From positions 620,001 to 684,000 of the forward strand of contig CAVWLO010000001.1 in the NCBI GenBank assembly GCA_963755985.1: a DNA stretch of 64,000 nt, written 5' to 3'. A model generated the notes under the pieces. The model saw nothing but the letters and a program-made list of their open reading frames with translations, searched no databases and had not been told where the DNA came from. The DNA is from DASXMT01 sp963755985 (GTDB lineage Bacteria > Actinomycetota > Acidimicrobiia > Acidimicrobiales > RAAP-2). The position numbers were made by a program, and so were the translations under genes. The stretch's first letter is position 1. Every line of letters starts with the position of its first letter. Of this stretch, positions 16,237 to 24,727 are shown piece after piece.

Positions 16237-17464
16237 GTGCCCGTAGTTTCGCATTCCGAGATCGAGCGTGCATTCCGTGAGCAATACGGGCGTGCCGTGG
16301 CCGTCTTGGTCCGCGTGTTCGGTGACATCGACCTGGCCGAAGAAGCGGTCCAGGACGCGTTCACCACGGCGGTCGCAACCTGGCCCACCAGCGGGCTGCC
16401 GCCGGCTCCGGCCGGCTGGATCATCACCACGGCGCGCAATCGAGCGATCGACCGCTTGCGCCGCGAGTCGTCCCGTGACGATCGCCACGCCCAGGCGATG
16501 CTGCTCAGGGCACGCGACGAACCGCGAGGAGAGCCCGGTGAGGGACGATCGTCTTCGCCTGATCTTCACCTGTTGCCACCCTTCGCTGGACAACGCCGCG
16601 CAGGTGGCGCTCACGCTGCGGCTGCTCGGCGGACTGAGCACGCCCGAGATCGCTCGAGCCTTCTTGGTCTCCGAGTCGACGATGGCCCAGCGATTGGTAC
16701 GAGCCAAGGGAAAGATCCGCGACGCGCGCATCCCCTACCGGATCCCCAAAGAGGCCGACCTGCCCGAACGTATGGCGTCGGTGCTTGCTGTCATCTATCT
16801 GATCTTCAATGAGGGCTATGCCGCCAGCTCGGGTGAAGGGCTGATCCGCGAGGACCTGACCACTGAAGCTATCCGCCTCGGCCGGCTGCTGGTCGAGCTG
16901 ATGCCGGATGAGCCCGAACCGGTCGGGCTGTTAGCCCTGATGCTGCTCGAACAGGCCCGCGGCGACACTCGCATCACTCGGGAGGGCACACTCGTTCCCC
17001 TGCCCGAGCAGGATCGCGGCCGCTGGAACCCCACCCTGGTTCAGGAGGGACAGGAGCTCGTTCGCCGATGCCTACGGCGAAACCAGCCAGGGCCGTACCA
17101 GATCCAAGCCGCCATCAATGCCGTCCACAGCGACGCGCCCACCGCCGTGCACACCGACTGGACCCAGATCCTCGCCCTCTACGACCAGCTCCTCACGATC
17201 ACCCCTTCTCCGGTTGTCGCCCTCAATCGATCCGTCGCGGTCGCTGAGATCGACGGCCCACGGGTGGCCCTCGAACTCATCGAGGAGCTACCCCTCGAGC
17301 ACTACTACCTCTTCCACGCGATCCGGGCCGACCTCCTCCGACGCCTGGGCCACGGAGCCCAGGCCGAAGCCGCCTACCGGGCAGCGATCGAGCGTAGCGA
17401 CAACGCCGCCGAGATCGCCTTCATGAACGAACGCATCTCAGCAATCAGAGCGGCCGAGCGATAG
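16237..17464 (+). pseudogene. ECF42-type RNA polymerase sigma factor, broken by one frameshift
   Basis: The N-terminal part (from the GTG at 16237) encodes sigma region 2: IERAFREQYGRAVAVLVRVF, then LAEEAVQDAFTTAVATWP, then GWIITTARNRAIDRLRRES. The rest (REESPVRDDRLRLIFTCCHP, region 4 with TPEIARAFLVSESTMAQRLVRAKGKIR, and a long TPR-like C-terminal extension to 17464) lies in the next frame. The two meet near 16540. Length, CCHP motif, C-terminal extension and the adjacent DGPF gene place it in group ECF42. One extra nucleotide explains the break; a sequencing error is possible because the downstream part is well preserved. Confidence 0.8.
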
Positions 17465-17528
17465 TCGGCCGCCGACGCGGAGACCTGGGATGATGCCTCG
17501 CCGCAGCCGCCGTGCGAGTCTCAATTGG

Positions 17529-18003
17529 CTAGACCCCAGGGGCCGGTGCCCGAACGTGTCCGAGGGGCATGTGAGCGGCCGCGACTCGGACATAGGCGGC
17601 TGGAGCGCTCGCTCGTTTTCCGACCGGAAGCTGCAAGCGGTGGACCGGCAAGGAGTTGGTCAACGCCGATGACTCCAGGTCAACGTCGAGACACCCGTCG
17701 AGGTGCGGCGCCATGTCGCCGCTCACCTTCCAACGACCGAACCCGTCGGCATCGAGAACCGTCGAGCGCGACCCCGACGCCGAGTGGACGGCGACCTCCG
17801 CCCGACGGGTCGCAGTTGGCATCGAGAAGAAGCTCGTAATCCACGATCCACGTCCGACTACCCTCGACGGCAGTCGTGCAGCCCCTGATCTTGAATCCAC
17901 CATCGTTGTGACCGAAGTACGCCACCTCAAAGCCTGTCCGCGCCCCCAGGTGCCTCCAGGCTGCCGTGGCCGGCAGAGCGACGAAGGACTCTGGAGGCCG
18001 CAT
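17529..18003 (-). pseudogene. Putative glycolipid-binding protein (DUF1089), frameshifted
   Basis: In one frame AWRHLGARTGFEVAYF and IRGCTTAVEGSRTWIVDYEL encode the N-terminal half of the glycolipid-binding/DUF1089 fold. In another frame GRWKVSGDMAPHLDGCLDVD and LESSALTNSLPVHRLQLPVG give the second half with its diagnostic LDGCLDVDL...TNSLPV motif. A frameshift near 17810 separates them and the C-terminal helix is also lost. The start MRPPESF would be at 18003. Confidence 0.6.
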
Positions 18004-18010
18004 GGCCGTC

Positions 18011-18256
18011 CTACGGCCGGTCGCCGGCCGAAGCCGGGGAGTCGTCGCCGGCCCAGGTCCAGTGGGGAACCAGGCGAAGCGGGCGCATTTCGGTGTCAGA
18101 AGCGGCGGTGAACCAGATGAGGTGCTCCACATGATCGGGCTTGCCCTTGCCGAACAGCAGCTGCACGAGCGGGTCGGCCAGCACCATGGAATAGAAGGTG
18201 TCCTCCAGCCGGTGGAGGGCCTCGTCGCCTCCAGCGTGGTCAGAGAGAGAAGGCAT
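18011..18256 (-). pseudogene. Truncated haemoglobin (group II-like) with internal deletion
   Basis: The start MPSLSDHAGGDEALHRLEDT and FYSMVLADPLVQLLFGKGKP match truncated haemoglobins of the TrHbO-like type. After DHVEHLIWFTA the sequence jumps to ASDTEMRPLRLVPHWTW, the normal C-terminal end. Helices E to G, including the proximal histidine region, are gone, apparently by an in-frame deletion of roughly 60 residues. At about 80 residues the product cannot form a normal globin. Confidence 0.65.
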
Positions 18257-18404
18257 GTGCGCTCCTTCGCCGCGGGTCAAGGACGGCCCACCACATTGAA
18301 GACCGGGTCCGTGCTGTTCTGCCAGGGAGACCCCGGCGGGCTTTCGCCGTGATCACGGCTACGATCAAGATGCAGTCGAGCCCGCGTCGGGGGCGGTCCG
18401 TTGG

Positions 18405-19433
18405 TCAGGATGTAGCTGGGGTGCGCCACAAGTCAATGTCGCCGTCAACCGCGTACCGGTCAATGGTGGCAATCTCATCGGACGTGAACTCCAGACCGTC
18501 GAGGGCGGTCACGTTTTGCTCGAGCTGGGCGACACTACTGGCCCCGATGAGCACGGAAGTGACTCGAGGGTCGCGCAAAGCCCAGGCGATAGCCATCTGG
18601 GCCAGGGACTGGCCTCTCCCGATGGCGATGCCGTTGAGGGCCCGGATGCGGGCGAGGTTTTCGTCGTTGAGCATGGCACGGGTGAGGGAACCGTCTCGGG
18701 AGGCCCTGGAGCCCTGGGGGATCCCATTGAGGTATCGGTCGCTGAGAAGCCCCTGGGCCAAGACAGAGAAGGCGATGCACCCGACTCCTTCAGCGCCAAG
18801 CACGTCAAGTAGGCGGTCTTCGATCCAGCGGTTGAACATCGAGTACGAGGGCTGGTGGATCAGCAGTGGGGTGCCGAGCTGGCGGAGGATGGTGACGGCC
18901 TCGGCCGTTCGCTGGTCCGAGTAGGAGGAGATGCCGACGTAGAGGGCCTTGCCGGAGGTGACGGCGGTATGGAGGGCGCCGAGGGATTCCTCAAGGGGCG
19001 TTTCGGGGTCGAAGTGGTGGTGGTAGAAGATGTCGACGTAGTCAAGCCCCAGGCGCCGCAGGCTCTGGTCGAGGCTGGCGACGAGGTACTTCCGAGAGCC
19101 GAGGTCGCCGTACGGTCCCGGCCACATGTCCCAACCGGCCTTGGTGGAGATCAGGAGCTCGTCGCGGTGATCGCGGAAGTCGTCGTGGAGGATCCGGGCA
19201 AAGTTGGTCTCGGCGCTCCCATAGGGCGGTCCGTAGTTGTTGGCCAGGTCGAAATGGGTGATACCCAGGTCGAAGGCTCGGCGCACGATGGCACGCTGGG
19301 TGTCGAGCGGTCGGTCGTCACCGAAGTTCTGCCACAGCCCGAGCGACACGGCAGGCAAGAGGATGCCGCTGCGCCCGCAACGGCGGTAGGTCATGGACTG
19401 GTAGCGATCTTCGGCGGGAACGTAGCTGGTCAC
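18405..19433 (-). CDS. Aldo/keto reductase, YghZ (L-glyceraldehyde 3-phosphate reductase) type
   Basis: The 342-residue TIM-barrel NADPH-dependent reductase starts MTYRRCGRSGILLPAVSLGLW-like at residue about 13. It shows the catalytic residues D and Y in FDLANNYGPPYGSAE, K in LLISTKAGWDMWPGPYGDLGS and H in DIFYHHHFDPETPLEES. The WPGPYG insertion is diagnostic of YghZ-type enzymes, which detoxify glyceraldehyde phosphate and methylglyoxal. The start is a GTG at 19433 (VTSYVPAEDRYQSM), matching homologues that begin TYVPAEDRY. Confidence 0.92.
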   Translation of the reverse strand: MTSYVPAEDRYQSMTYRRCGRSGILLPAVSLGLWQNFGDDRPLDTQRAIVRRAFDLGITHFDLANNYGPPYGSAETNFARILHDDFRDHRDELLISTKAGWDMWPGPYGDLGSRKYLVASLDQSLRRLGLDYVDIFYHHHFDPETPLEESLGALHTAVTSGKALYVGISSYSDQRTAEAVTILRQLGTPLLIHQPSYSMFNRWIEDRLLDVLGAEGVGCIAFSVLAQGLLSDRYLNGIPQGSRASRDGSLTRAMLNDENLARIRALNGIAIGRGQSLAQMAIAWALRDPRVTSVLIGASSVAQLEQNVTALDGLEFTSDEIATIDRYAVDGDIDLWRTPATS

Positions 19434-19523
19434 TCGTGCGGCTGCTCCATCGTGGTGCTGCTGATGCACATATTCGCCACTACCAGCATCGCGCTGCTCG
19501 TTGACCAACGCACCTCCCGCTCA

Positions 19524-20291
19524 TCAGCGGAAAAGTCGGCCTACCCCGTAGGTGACGGATGCAGCCACGATGGCCGCAAGCAATTGCCGACCGGCCGTGC
19601 GCCATACGCCCTGGCCGGAGAATGAGCCAATCGCTGCCCCGAGGGCAACGGCGGCCGATGCGCCGATGACGACGGAGGCGAGGACGGCGGCCGTTCCGCT
19701 GGTGATGAACCATGGCACCAGCGGGAGGAGGGCTCCAACCGAGAACGAGGCGAAGGACACCGCTGCGGCCTGCCAGGACGATCCCGGGTCGTCCGGATCG
19801 ACGCCCAGCTCAAGCCGAGCGTGAGTATCGATGGCAACGTCTGGATTGGCCATGAGGATACGGGCGACGGTTTCTGCATCCGTGGGTGGGACACCCCGAG
19901 CCCGGTACATGCCAGCGAGCTCCCTCTGCTCGCCAACGGGATCGTCCGATAGCTCGGCCCGTTCAACATCGATCTCGTGTCGCACCAGGTCGTCATGGGC
20001 CCTCACCGAGACCAGCTCCCCCGCGGCCATCGAGAAGGCCCCGGCAAGCAGCCCCGCTACTCCCGCTACCCGTACCGCGGTGGCGCTGGTGCTCGCACCG
20101 GCAACTCCGAGTATGAGTGAGATGTTGGTGATCAGGCCATCCCCTGCACCGAGCACCCCGGCTCGGGCGGCGCTTCCCTGTACGTCTCGGTGACGACCAC
20201 CACGTACGGGACGGGGCCTGAAGGGACGACTGAACACCGAGAGCAATCGGCCTGGCAAGGGTGCCGGGCGGGGGGAGGACTCTGCTGGCAT
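19524..20291 (-). CDS. VIT1/CCC1 family transporter
   Basis: The 255-residue membrane protein of the vacuolar iron transporter family has the first-helix motif VLGAGDGLITNISLILGVAGA and the second-helix pattern LLAGAFSMAAGELVSVRAHDD. A cytoplasmic helical metal-binding segment follows (EIDVERAELSDDPVGEQRELAGMYRARG), and three more membrane helices lie in the C-terminal half. The likely role is export or sequestration of iron or manganese. It is transcribed towards the aldo-keto reductase with a 90-nt gap. Confidence 0.9.
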   Translation of the reverse strand: MPAESSPRPAPLPGRLLSVFSRPFRPRPVRGGRHRDVQGSAARAGVLGAGDGLITNISLILGVAGASTSATAVRVAGVAGLLAGAFSMAAGELVSVRAHDDLVRHEIDVERAELSDDPVGEQRELAGMYRARGVPPTDAETVARILMANPDVAIDTHARLELGVDPDDPGSSWQAAAVSFASFSVGALLPLVPWFITSGTAAVLASVVIGASAAVALGAAIGSFSGQGVWRTAGRQLLAAIVAASVTYGVGRLFR

Positions 20292-20591
20292 GGCCTAGAG
20301 GATCAGTGCGTTCACGGCAACCCGACGACGTCACGCCGGAAGGGGCCACCGCCAGCTGTCGGGCTGAGTCTCGACCTCGACATGGCAACCGCCGGGCTCA
20401 TCCTCCCAGCCTAAAACACCGCGACCGTTGAGGGCGGGGCCAGAAGACAACTTGGCGGTGCAGATCATCGCAACGCCACACAAGTGCCTTCCACCTGGTG
20501 GTTTGGAACAGAAGCCGAGAAAGCGACCCTGCCCGACCTGGGGTCGGAGACCGTTCGCGGTAAGGGACAGGCTTCACATAGCCTCTAGACC
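20292..20591. other. Intergenic region without a recognisable gene
   Basis: These 300 bases separate the divergent VIT-family and epoxide-hydrolase genes. No reading frame in it resembles a protein family and no clear palindrome or terminator was seen. Confidence 0.5.
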
Positions 20592-21569
20592 ATGATGCAC
20601 CTGGTCGTAGACGCCCGGGGAACCAGGATCCACTGCGTGGAAGAGGGGTCCGGTCGGTTGGTCCTACTCGTCCACGGGTTCCCCGAGTCGTGGTACTCGT
20701 GGCGTCATCAGCTGCCGGTGATCGCTGAGGCTGGGTTCCGGGCCGTCGCCATCGATGTCCGAGGGTACGGGAGATCCTCCGCCCCTCTCGAGGTCGACGC
20801 CTACGGGATGCTCCAGCACGTCAACGACAACCTCGGGGTCGTGGAGGCGTTGACCGGCCGGGACTCCCCGGCGGTCGTCATCGGCCACGACTGGGGGGCA
20901 CCGATCGCCGCCAATTCGGCACTGCTGCGACCGGACATCTTCACCGCGGTCGCAATGCTCAGCGTCCCCTACAGCCCCCCGGGCGGTCGGCGGCCCACTG
21001 ACGTCTTCGCCGAGAGGGGGAGGCAGGCCGGCCCAGAAGAAGAGTTCTATATCAACTACTTCCAGGAGCCGGGACGGGCCGAGCGGGAGGCCGAGATCGA
21101 CGTGCGATCGTGGCTGCTCGGTTTCTACGTCGCCTCGTCAGCCGACGGGGTGAGGGCTGCGTCCGACGGAGGGACCATCGCCACCGTGGCTCGCGGCACG
21201 ATGCTGCGAAACCGCTTTCCCGCCCCCGACCGGCTTCCCGATTGGCTCACCGAGGACGACCTCGGGTTCTACGTCGAGGAGTTCGAGCGGACCGGATTCC
21301 GGGGAGCCCTCAACCGCTACCGCAACGTGGACCGGGACTGGCAGGACCTCCAGCCCTGGAGGGGAGCGCCCCTCCGGGTCCCGTCCCTCTTCATCGGAGG
21401 GGAGGTGGACGGTCCGACCATGTGGGGGAGCGGGGCCATCGCCCGATTTCCCGATACCCTGCCGGACCTACGGGGCAGCCACATCCTCCCCGGGTGCGGT
21501 CACTGGGTCCAACAGGAGCGAGCCGACGATGTCAACCGACTCCTGGTCGACTGGCTGCAGTCGCTGTAA
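20592..21569 (+). CDS. Alpha/beta hydrolase, epoxide hydrolase type
   Basis: The 325-residue enzyme has the oxyanion motif HGFPESWYSWRHQLP (about 28-42), nucleophile elbow GHDWGAP with the catalytic aspartate, a cap domain with ring-opening tyrosines in the middle, and the catalytic histidine in GCGHWVQQERAD near the end. This is the soluble epoxide hydrolase arrangement (Asp-Asp/Glu-His). Two in-frame methionines open the gene; the first (20592) is used. The neighbour on the other strand is a TetR regulator, convergent with it. Confidence 0.9.
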   Translation: MMHLVVDARGTRIHCVEEGSGRLVLLVHGFPESWYSWRHQLPVIAEAGFRAVAIDVRGYGRSSAPLEVDAYGMLQHVNDNLGVVEALTGRDSPAVVIGHDWGAPIAANSALLRPDIFTAVAMLSVPYSPPGGRRPTDVFAERGRQAGPEEEFYINYFQEPGRAEREAEIDVRSWLLGFYVASSADGVRAASDGGTIATVARGTMLRNRFPAPDRLPDWLTEDDLGFYVEEFERTGFRGALNRYRNVDRDWQDLQPWRGAPLRVPSLFIGGEVDGPTMWGSGAIARFPDTLPDLRGSHILPGCGHWVQQERADDVNRLLVDWLQSL

Positions 21570-21623
21570 GAGTCGGGGCCGGCGGGGAAGGATCTGCCGA
21601 CGGACCGATCGGCGGGGCCGGTC

Positions 21624-22202
21624 TCATCGGTTCGTGTCCGTGGTGATGTGGTCGAACAGGCCAGGACGGACGCGGGTGCGCACGCCTTGGGCCCACGGCT
21701 CGTCCAGCTCGGCGACCTGGAGGGCGGCGCCGTTGTTGAGCAACATGCCGAAGGCCAGGAACGCCTTGATCGTCACCGGGTCGAGCCCGGTCGTCTCGGC
21801 GACCGTCTGCCACATGCGCCCGAAGCTGTCGCGCACCGCGTCGCGAACCTCGGGGTCGCCGCAGGCGGCGAAGCCCTGGAGCTGTAAGAGCAGCGAGGTA
21901 CGGTCGGCCAGCATCTCGTTGTACTGAGCACCCATCCGGCCGAGCGCACCGAGCCCGGTCTCCGATCCCGCCGCGGCGCCCATACCCTCGGTCATGCGGT
22001 CGAACGCCCCGACCACCACCTCGAGGAACAGGGCCTTCTTGGTCCCGAACATGCGGAAGATGTATGTCTGGGTGATCTCGGCACTTCGGGCGATCAGCTC
22101 GGTTGAGGCTCCATGAAGTCCATGATTGGCGAACTCACCCGCGGCGATCCCCAACACTTGGGATCGCCGTTCCGACCCGCTCATACGCACAGCCACGGCC
22201 AT
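21624..22202 (-). CDS. TetR/AcrR family regulator
   Basis: The 192-residue regulator has an N-terminal three-helix DNA-binding domain (residues about 12-55: RRSQVLGIAAGEFANHGLHG, ASTELIARSAEITQTYIFRMFGTKKALF) and an all-helical ligand domain. It is divergent from the methyltransferase gene; a perfect palindrome lies between their starts, which indicates repression of both. An alternative start is the ATG at 22184 (MSGSERRSQ). Confidence 0.92.
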   Translation of the reverse strand: MAVAVRMSGSERRSQVLGIAAGEFANHGLHGASTELIARSAEITQTYIFRMFGTKKALFLEVVVGAFDRMTEGMGAAAGSETGLGALGRMGAQYNEMLADRTSLLLQLQGFAACGDPEVRDAVRDSFGRMWQTVAETTGLDPVTIKAFLAFGMLLNNGAALQVAELDEPWAQGVRTRVRPGLFDHITTDTNR

Positions 22203-22207
22203 TAGAT

Positions 22208-22233
22208 TATCAGTTACTAACTACTAACTGATA
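22208..22233. promoter_or_regulatory. TetR operator palindrome
   Basis: The perfect inverted repeat has 9-nt arms (TATCAGTTA and TAACTGATA) around an 8-nt centre. It lies 5 nt from the tetR start and 10 nt from the methyltransferase start, so a bound repressor would block both divergent promoters. Confidence 0.7.
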
Positions 22234-22243
22234 TCTTGGTGTC

Positions 22244-23038
22244 GTGAACGACGACACCTGGGCCGGTCTGGCTGACAAATTCGCCGATGAGGCCTATGCC
22301 TCAGTCAAGGGGTACGTCCGCACCTATGTGATGCACCAGCACCTTCTGGAACACCTGCCGGCGCCTCCGGCACCTGTGCTCGACGTCGGTGGCGGCGCGG
22401 GCCATCAATCCTTTCCGCTGGCCCAAGCCGGTTACGACGTGACATTGCTTGACTCGTCGCCGGCGATGCTGGACAAGGCACGGCAGCGACTCGGGCGACT
22501 ACCGGCTGAGGCCCGGCGTCGGGTGACGCTCTTGCCGGCCGACGGCTTCAACGCTGACGAGGCGGTGCATGGCCAACGCTTCGCCGGCGTGTTGTGCCAC
22601 GGCGTGCTCGGGTACCTCGAGCAGCCGGAACCGTTTGTCCACCAGCTGTGCCGGTGCGCCGAGACCGGTGGCATCGTCTCGATCATGACGGGCAACGCCA
22701 AGGCGACGGCGGTGCAACCGGCTCTGGAACGAAGGTGGGACGATGCTCTGGCTGCGTTCGACGTCAGGAACGGGATCGGGGTGCTGGGTGTGCAGGGGCG
22801 AGCCGACACGGTGGAGGAAGTCAGCGGGCTCCTGCGCAGCGGGGGGGTCGAGCCGCTGCGCTGGTACGGGGTCTGGCTGTTCGTCGACTGGCTCGAGTTC
22901 AGTGGAGCCGAGTTAGACCCGAGCGATGCCAAGCAGGTCGCGGCGACGGCCGCGGTCGAACTCGAGGCCAGCCGACGGGACCCCTACCGCCAACTCAGTC
23001 GCGTCTTTCACCTTCTGGGACGCAAAGGTCCGACCTGA
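22244..23038 (+). CDS. Class I SAM-dependent methyltransferase
   Basis: The 264-residue protein has a Rossmann-like AdoMet fold with motif I VLDVGGGAGHQSFPLAQAG (about 46-64), motif II TLLDSSPAMLDKARQRL and a post-motif region VLCHGVLGYLEQPEP. Overall it resembles the SmtA/CmoM group. The GTG start at 22244 lies directly after the TetR operator. The substrate is unknown; control by the adjacent TetR protein suggests a xenobiotic or secondary-metabolite target. Confidence 0.88.
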   Translation: MNDDTWAGLADKFADEAYASVKGYVRTYVMHQHLLEHLPAPPAPVLDVGGGAGHQSFPLAQAGYDVTLLDSSPAMLDKARQRLGRLPAEARRRVTLLPADGFNADEAVHGQRFAGVLCHGVLGYLEQPEPFVHQLCRCAETGGIVSIMTGNAKATAVQPALERRWDDALAAFDVRNGIGVLGVQGRADTVEEVSGLLRSGGVEPLRWYGVWLFVDWLEFSGAELDPSDAKQVAATAAVELEASRRDPYRQLSRVFHLLGRKGPT

Positions 23039-23056
23039 GGTTGGCTGGTTCATCCT

Positions 23057-23431
23057 TCATGACGGTTCGTCCCCTTGCTTCAACTGCTTTCGCTTCTCCT
23101 TTGCTTCTGCGTGCGCCGCTTCGGCGAGCCGTTTGATCGTGGCCAGGCGCCGGTCCCATTGGGCGGCGATGTCCGCCATGGCCCGAGTGGCCTGGACGAG
23201 GCGGTCGGCCTCGACCTGGTAGAGAACCTCTCGACCCTGCTTGCGTCGGCTGACCAACCCAGCCTTTTCGAGCACGACCAGATGTTTGGACACCGCTTGG
23301 CGGGAGAAGGGCACGTGGCCGGCCAACCACCACGCACTGACCTCGCCGTTGCTGACCAAGAGGTCGAGCACCCGTCGACGAGATGGCTCGCCGATGGCCG
23401 ACCACAACTCATCATCGGTCTGCGCCGTCAT
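23057..23431 (-). CDS. ArsR family regulator
   Basis: The 124-residue winged-helix protein contains LWSAIGEPSRRRVLDLLVSNGEVSAWWLAGHVPFSRQAVSKHLVVLEKAGLVSRRKQGREVLY-type core segments and a basic C-terminal helix. Metal-binding cysteines are absent. It is the second gene of an operon: its ATG overlaps the stop of the SRPBCC gene at 23428. The likely operator is the TGCAAC...GTTGCA palindrome upstream of the operon. Confidence 0.9.
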   Translation of the reverse strand: MTAQTDDELWSAIGEPSRRRVLDLLVSNGEVSAWWLAGHVPFSRQAVSKHLVVLEKAGLVSRRKQGREVLYQVEADRLVQATRAMADIAAQWDRRLATIKRLAEAAHAEAKEKRKQLKQGDEPS

Positions 23432-23874
23432 CCCGGTCGGCGCTCCGCGAGCACGTGGGCGAGTCGGTCCAGGTACTCAGCCCAGCCTCCTCGGTGCTCG
23501 TCGGCATAACGTTGTTTCTCCGCGTCGGGCCAGTCGCGCAGCTCGTGGTCGCTCTCGGCCACTCGAAGCCGGGTCCGCTCGTCGCCCTCGGGCGTCAGCG
23601 TGAACTCGACGAGCATCGAGTTGCCGACCACTGGCTCCTCTCCTTCGGGATGGTTCCAGCGGAACGAGAAGAGGGTCGGTGGTTCGACCCTCTCCACCAC
23701 GACGGGGCCGCCTTGGTCTCCGAACCCCATGTAGCCATGGGCGCCGGGTTCGATCACGAGTTCGACCCGATCGGCGAACCACAGGCTCATCTGATCGGGC
23801 TCGGTGATGGTGCGCCACACCACCTGTAGCGGTGCTTCGATCAGAACCTCCCGCTCGATCACCAAGCCGGTCAT
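23428..23874 (-). CDS. SRPBCC (AHSA1-like) domain protein
   Basis: The 148-residue single-domain protein runs from LVIEREVLIEAPLQVVWRTITEPDQMSLWFADRVEL to YADEHRGGWAEYLDRLAHVLAERRPG. I place the start at MTGLVIERE (23874) because the conserved domain begins there; the upstream part of the frame is not conserved. Here the SRPBCC gene precedes the arsR gene, the reverse of the 3275-4074 operon. Confidence 0.88.
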   Translation of the reverse strand: MTGLVIEREVLIEAPLQVVWRTITEPDQMSLWFADRVELVIEPGAHGYMGFGDQGGPVVVERVEPPTLFSFRWNHPEGEEPVVGNSMLVEFTLTPEGDERTRLRVAESDHELRDWPDAEKQRYADEHRGGWAEYLDRLAHVLAERRPG

Positions 23875-23946
23875 TGGTCTCGCTCCCCCTCGCTCAGTGC
23901 CCGCTTCCCCTCGAACTGCAACCCATCGTAGCACTTGAGGCGGATA

Positions 23947-23963
23947 TGCAACTTAGTGTTGCA
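23947..23963. promoter_or_regulatory. TGCAAC...GTTGCA operator palindrome
   Basis: The perfect inverted repeat has 6-nt arms (TGCAAC and GTTGCA) and a 5-nt centre between the divergent SRPBCC-arsR operon and the SRPBCC gene at 24054. A further TTGCAC half-site lies about 30 nt to the right. It probably binds the ArsR protein encoded at 23057-23431 and serves both directions. Confidence 0.5.
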
Positions 23964-24053
23964 CGTCTGAGGACGATATGCTACCTTTGATTGCACATAG
24001 AAGGGACGCCCTGCGCACTACTCCCGACAGGCAACACGACCGGAGGCAGGACA

Positions 24054-24575
24054 ATGGCCGTACACACCGAGCAGATGACGAGCTTCAGCTACACGACCTA
24101 CATCCAGGCCACGCCGGAGCGGGTCTGGCAGGGCCTCACCGACCCCGCCCTCACGAACCGTTACTGGCGGCACCAAAGGGCTGGTGCGAAGACCTTCCGT
24201 TCGAACTGGAAGAAGGGCTCAACCTGGGACTTGGTGCACGAGGAGGTCGGCCTCGTCGTGAGCGACCCCGAGCAGGTGATCCTTGAGTCCGCTCCCTACC
24301 GCCGGCTGGCCTACACCTGGCACACGTTCACCCTGGAATGGGCCGCCCAGGTGGGCATGGACGAAGCCACCGCTGACGCCTGGCGGGCTGAATGCCGGTC
24401 CAAGGTCGCCTTCGACATCGAGAGCACCGGGAACGGTGTGGTCAGGCTCACCGTCGTCCACGACGGCTTCGACCCCGGGAGCGACGTCCTCCAGGCCATC
24501 TCGAACGGCTGGCCTGCCGTGCTGGCCAGTCTCAAAACCCTCCTCGAGACCGGGTCGGCCCTGCGAACGTCGTAG
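24054..24575 (+). CDS. SRPBCC (AHSA1-like) domain protein
   Basis: The 173-residue AHSA1 domain opens with FSYTTYIQATPERVWQGLTDPALTNRYW and closes with NGWPAVLASLKTLLETGSAL. It is closely similar in layout to the C-terminal half of the ArsR-SRPBCC fusion at 10383-11192. The ATG at 24054 follows GGAGGCAGG. It is divergent from the SRPBCC-arsR operon and shares its operator region. Confidence 0.9.
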   Translation: MAVHTEQMTSFSYTTYIQATPERVWQGLTDPALTNRYWRHQRAGAKTFRSNWKKGSTWDLVHEEVGLVVSDPEQVILESAPYRRLAYTWHTFTLEWAAQVGMDEATADAWRAECRSKVAFDIESTGNGVVRLTVVHDGFDPGSDVLQAISNGWPAVLASLKTLLETGSALRTS

Positions 24576-24727
24576 GCTGCGCTGCCCCGGCACTCGCCAT
24601 CAGTCACATCGACTGGTGGAGCCTGCCGGTCTGGCGACCGTTCCCGGCGCGATCGGCCCTCGCGCTCCTCGGCACTACCGGGCCGAGCGGGGGCCGCGGT
24701 GCACCCCTTGGACGATGGGTCGGTGTC

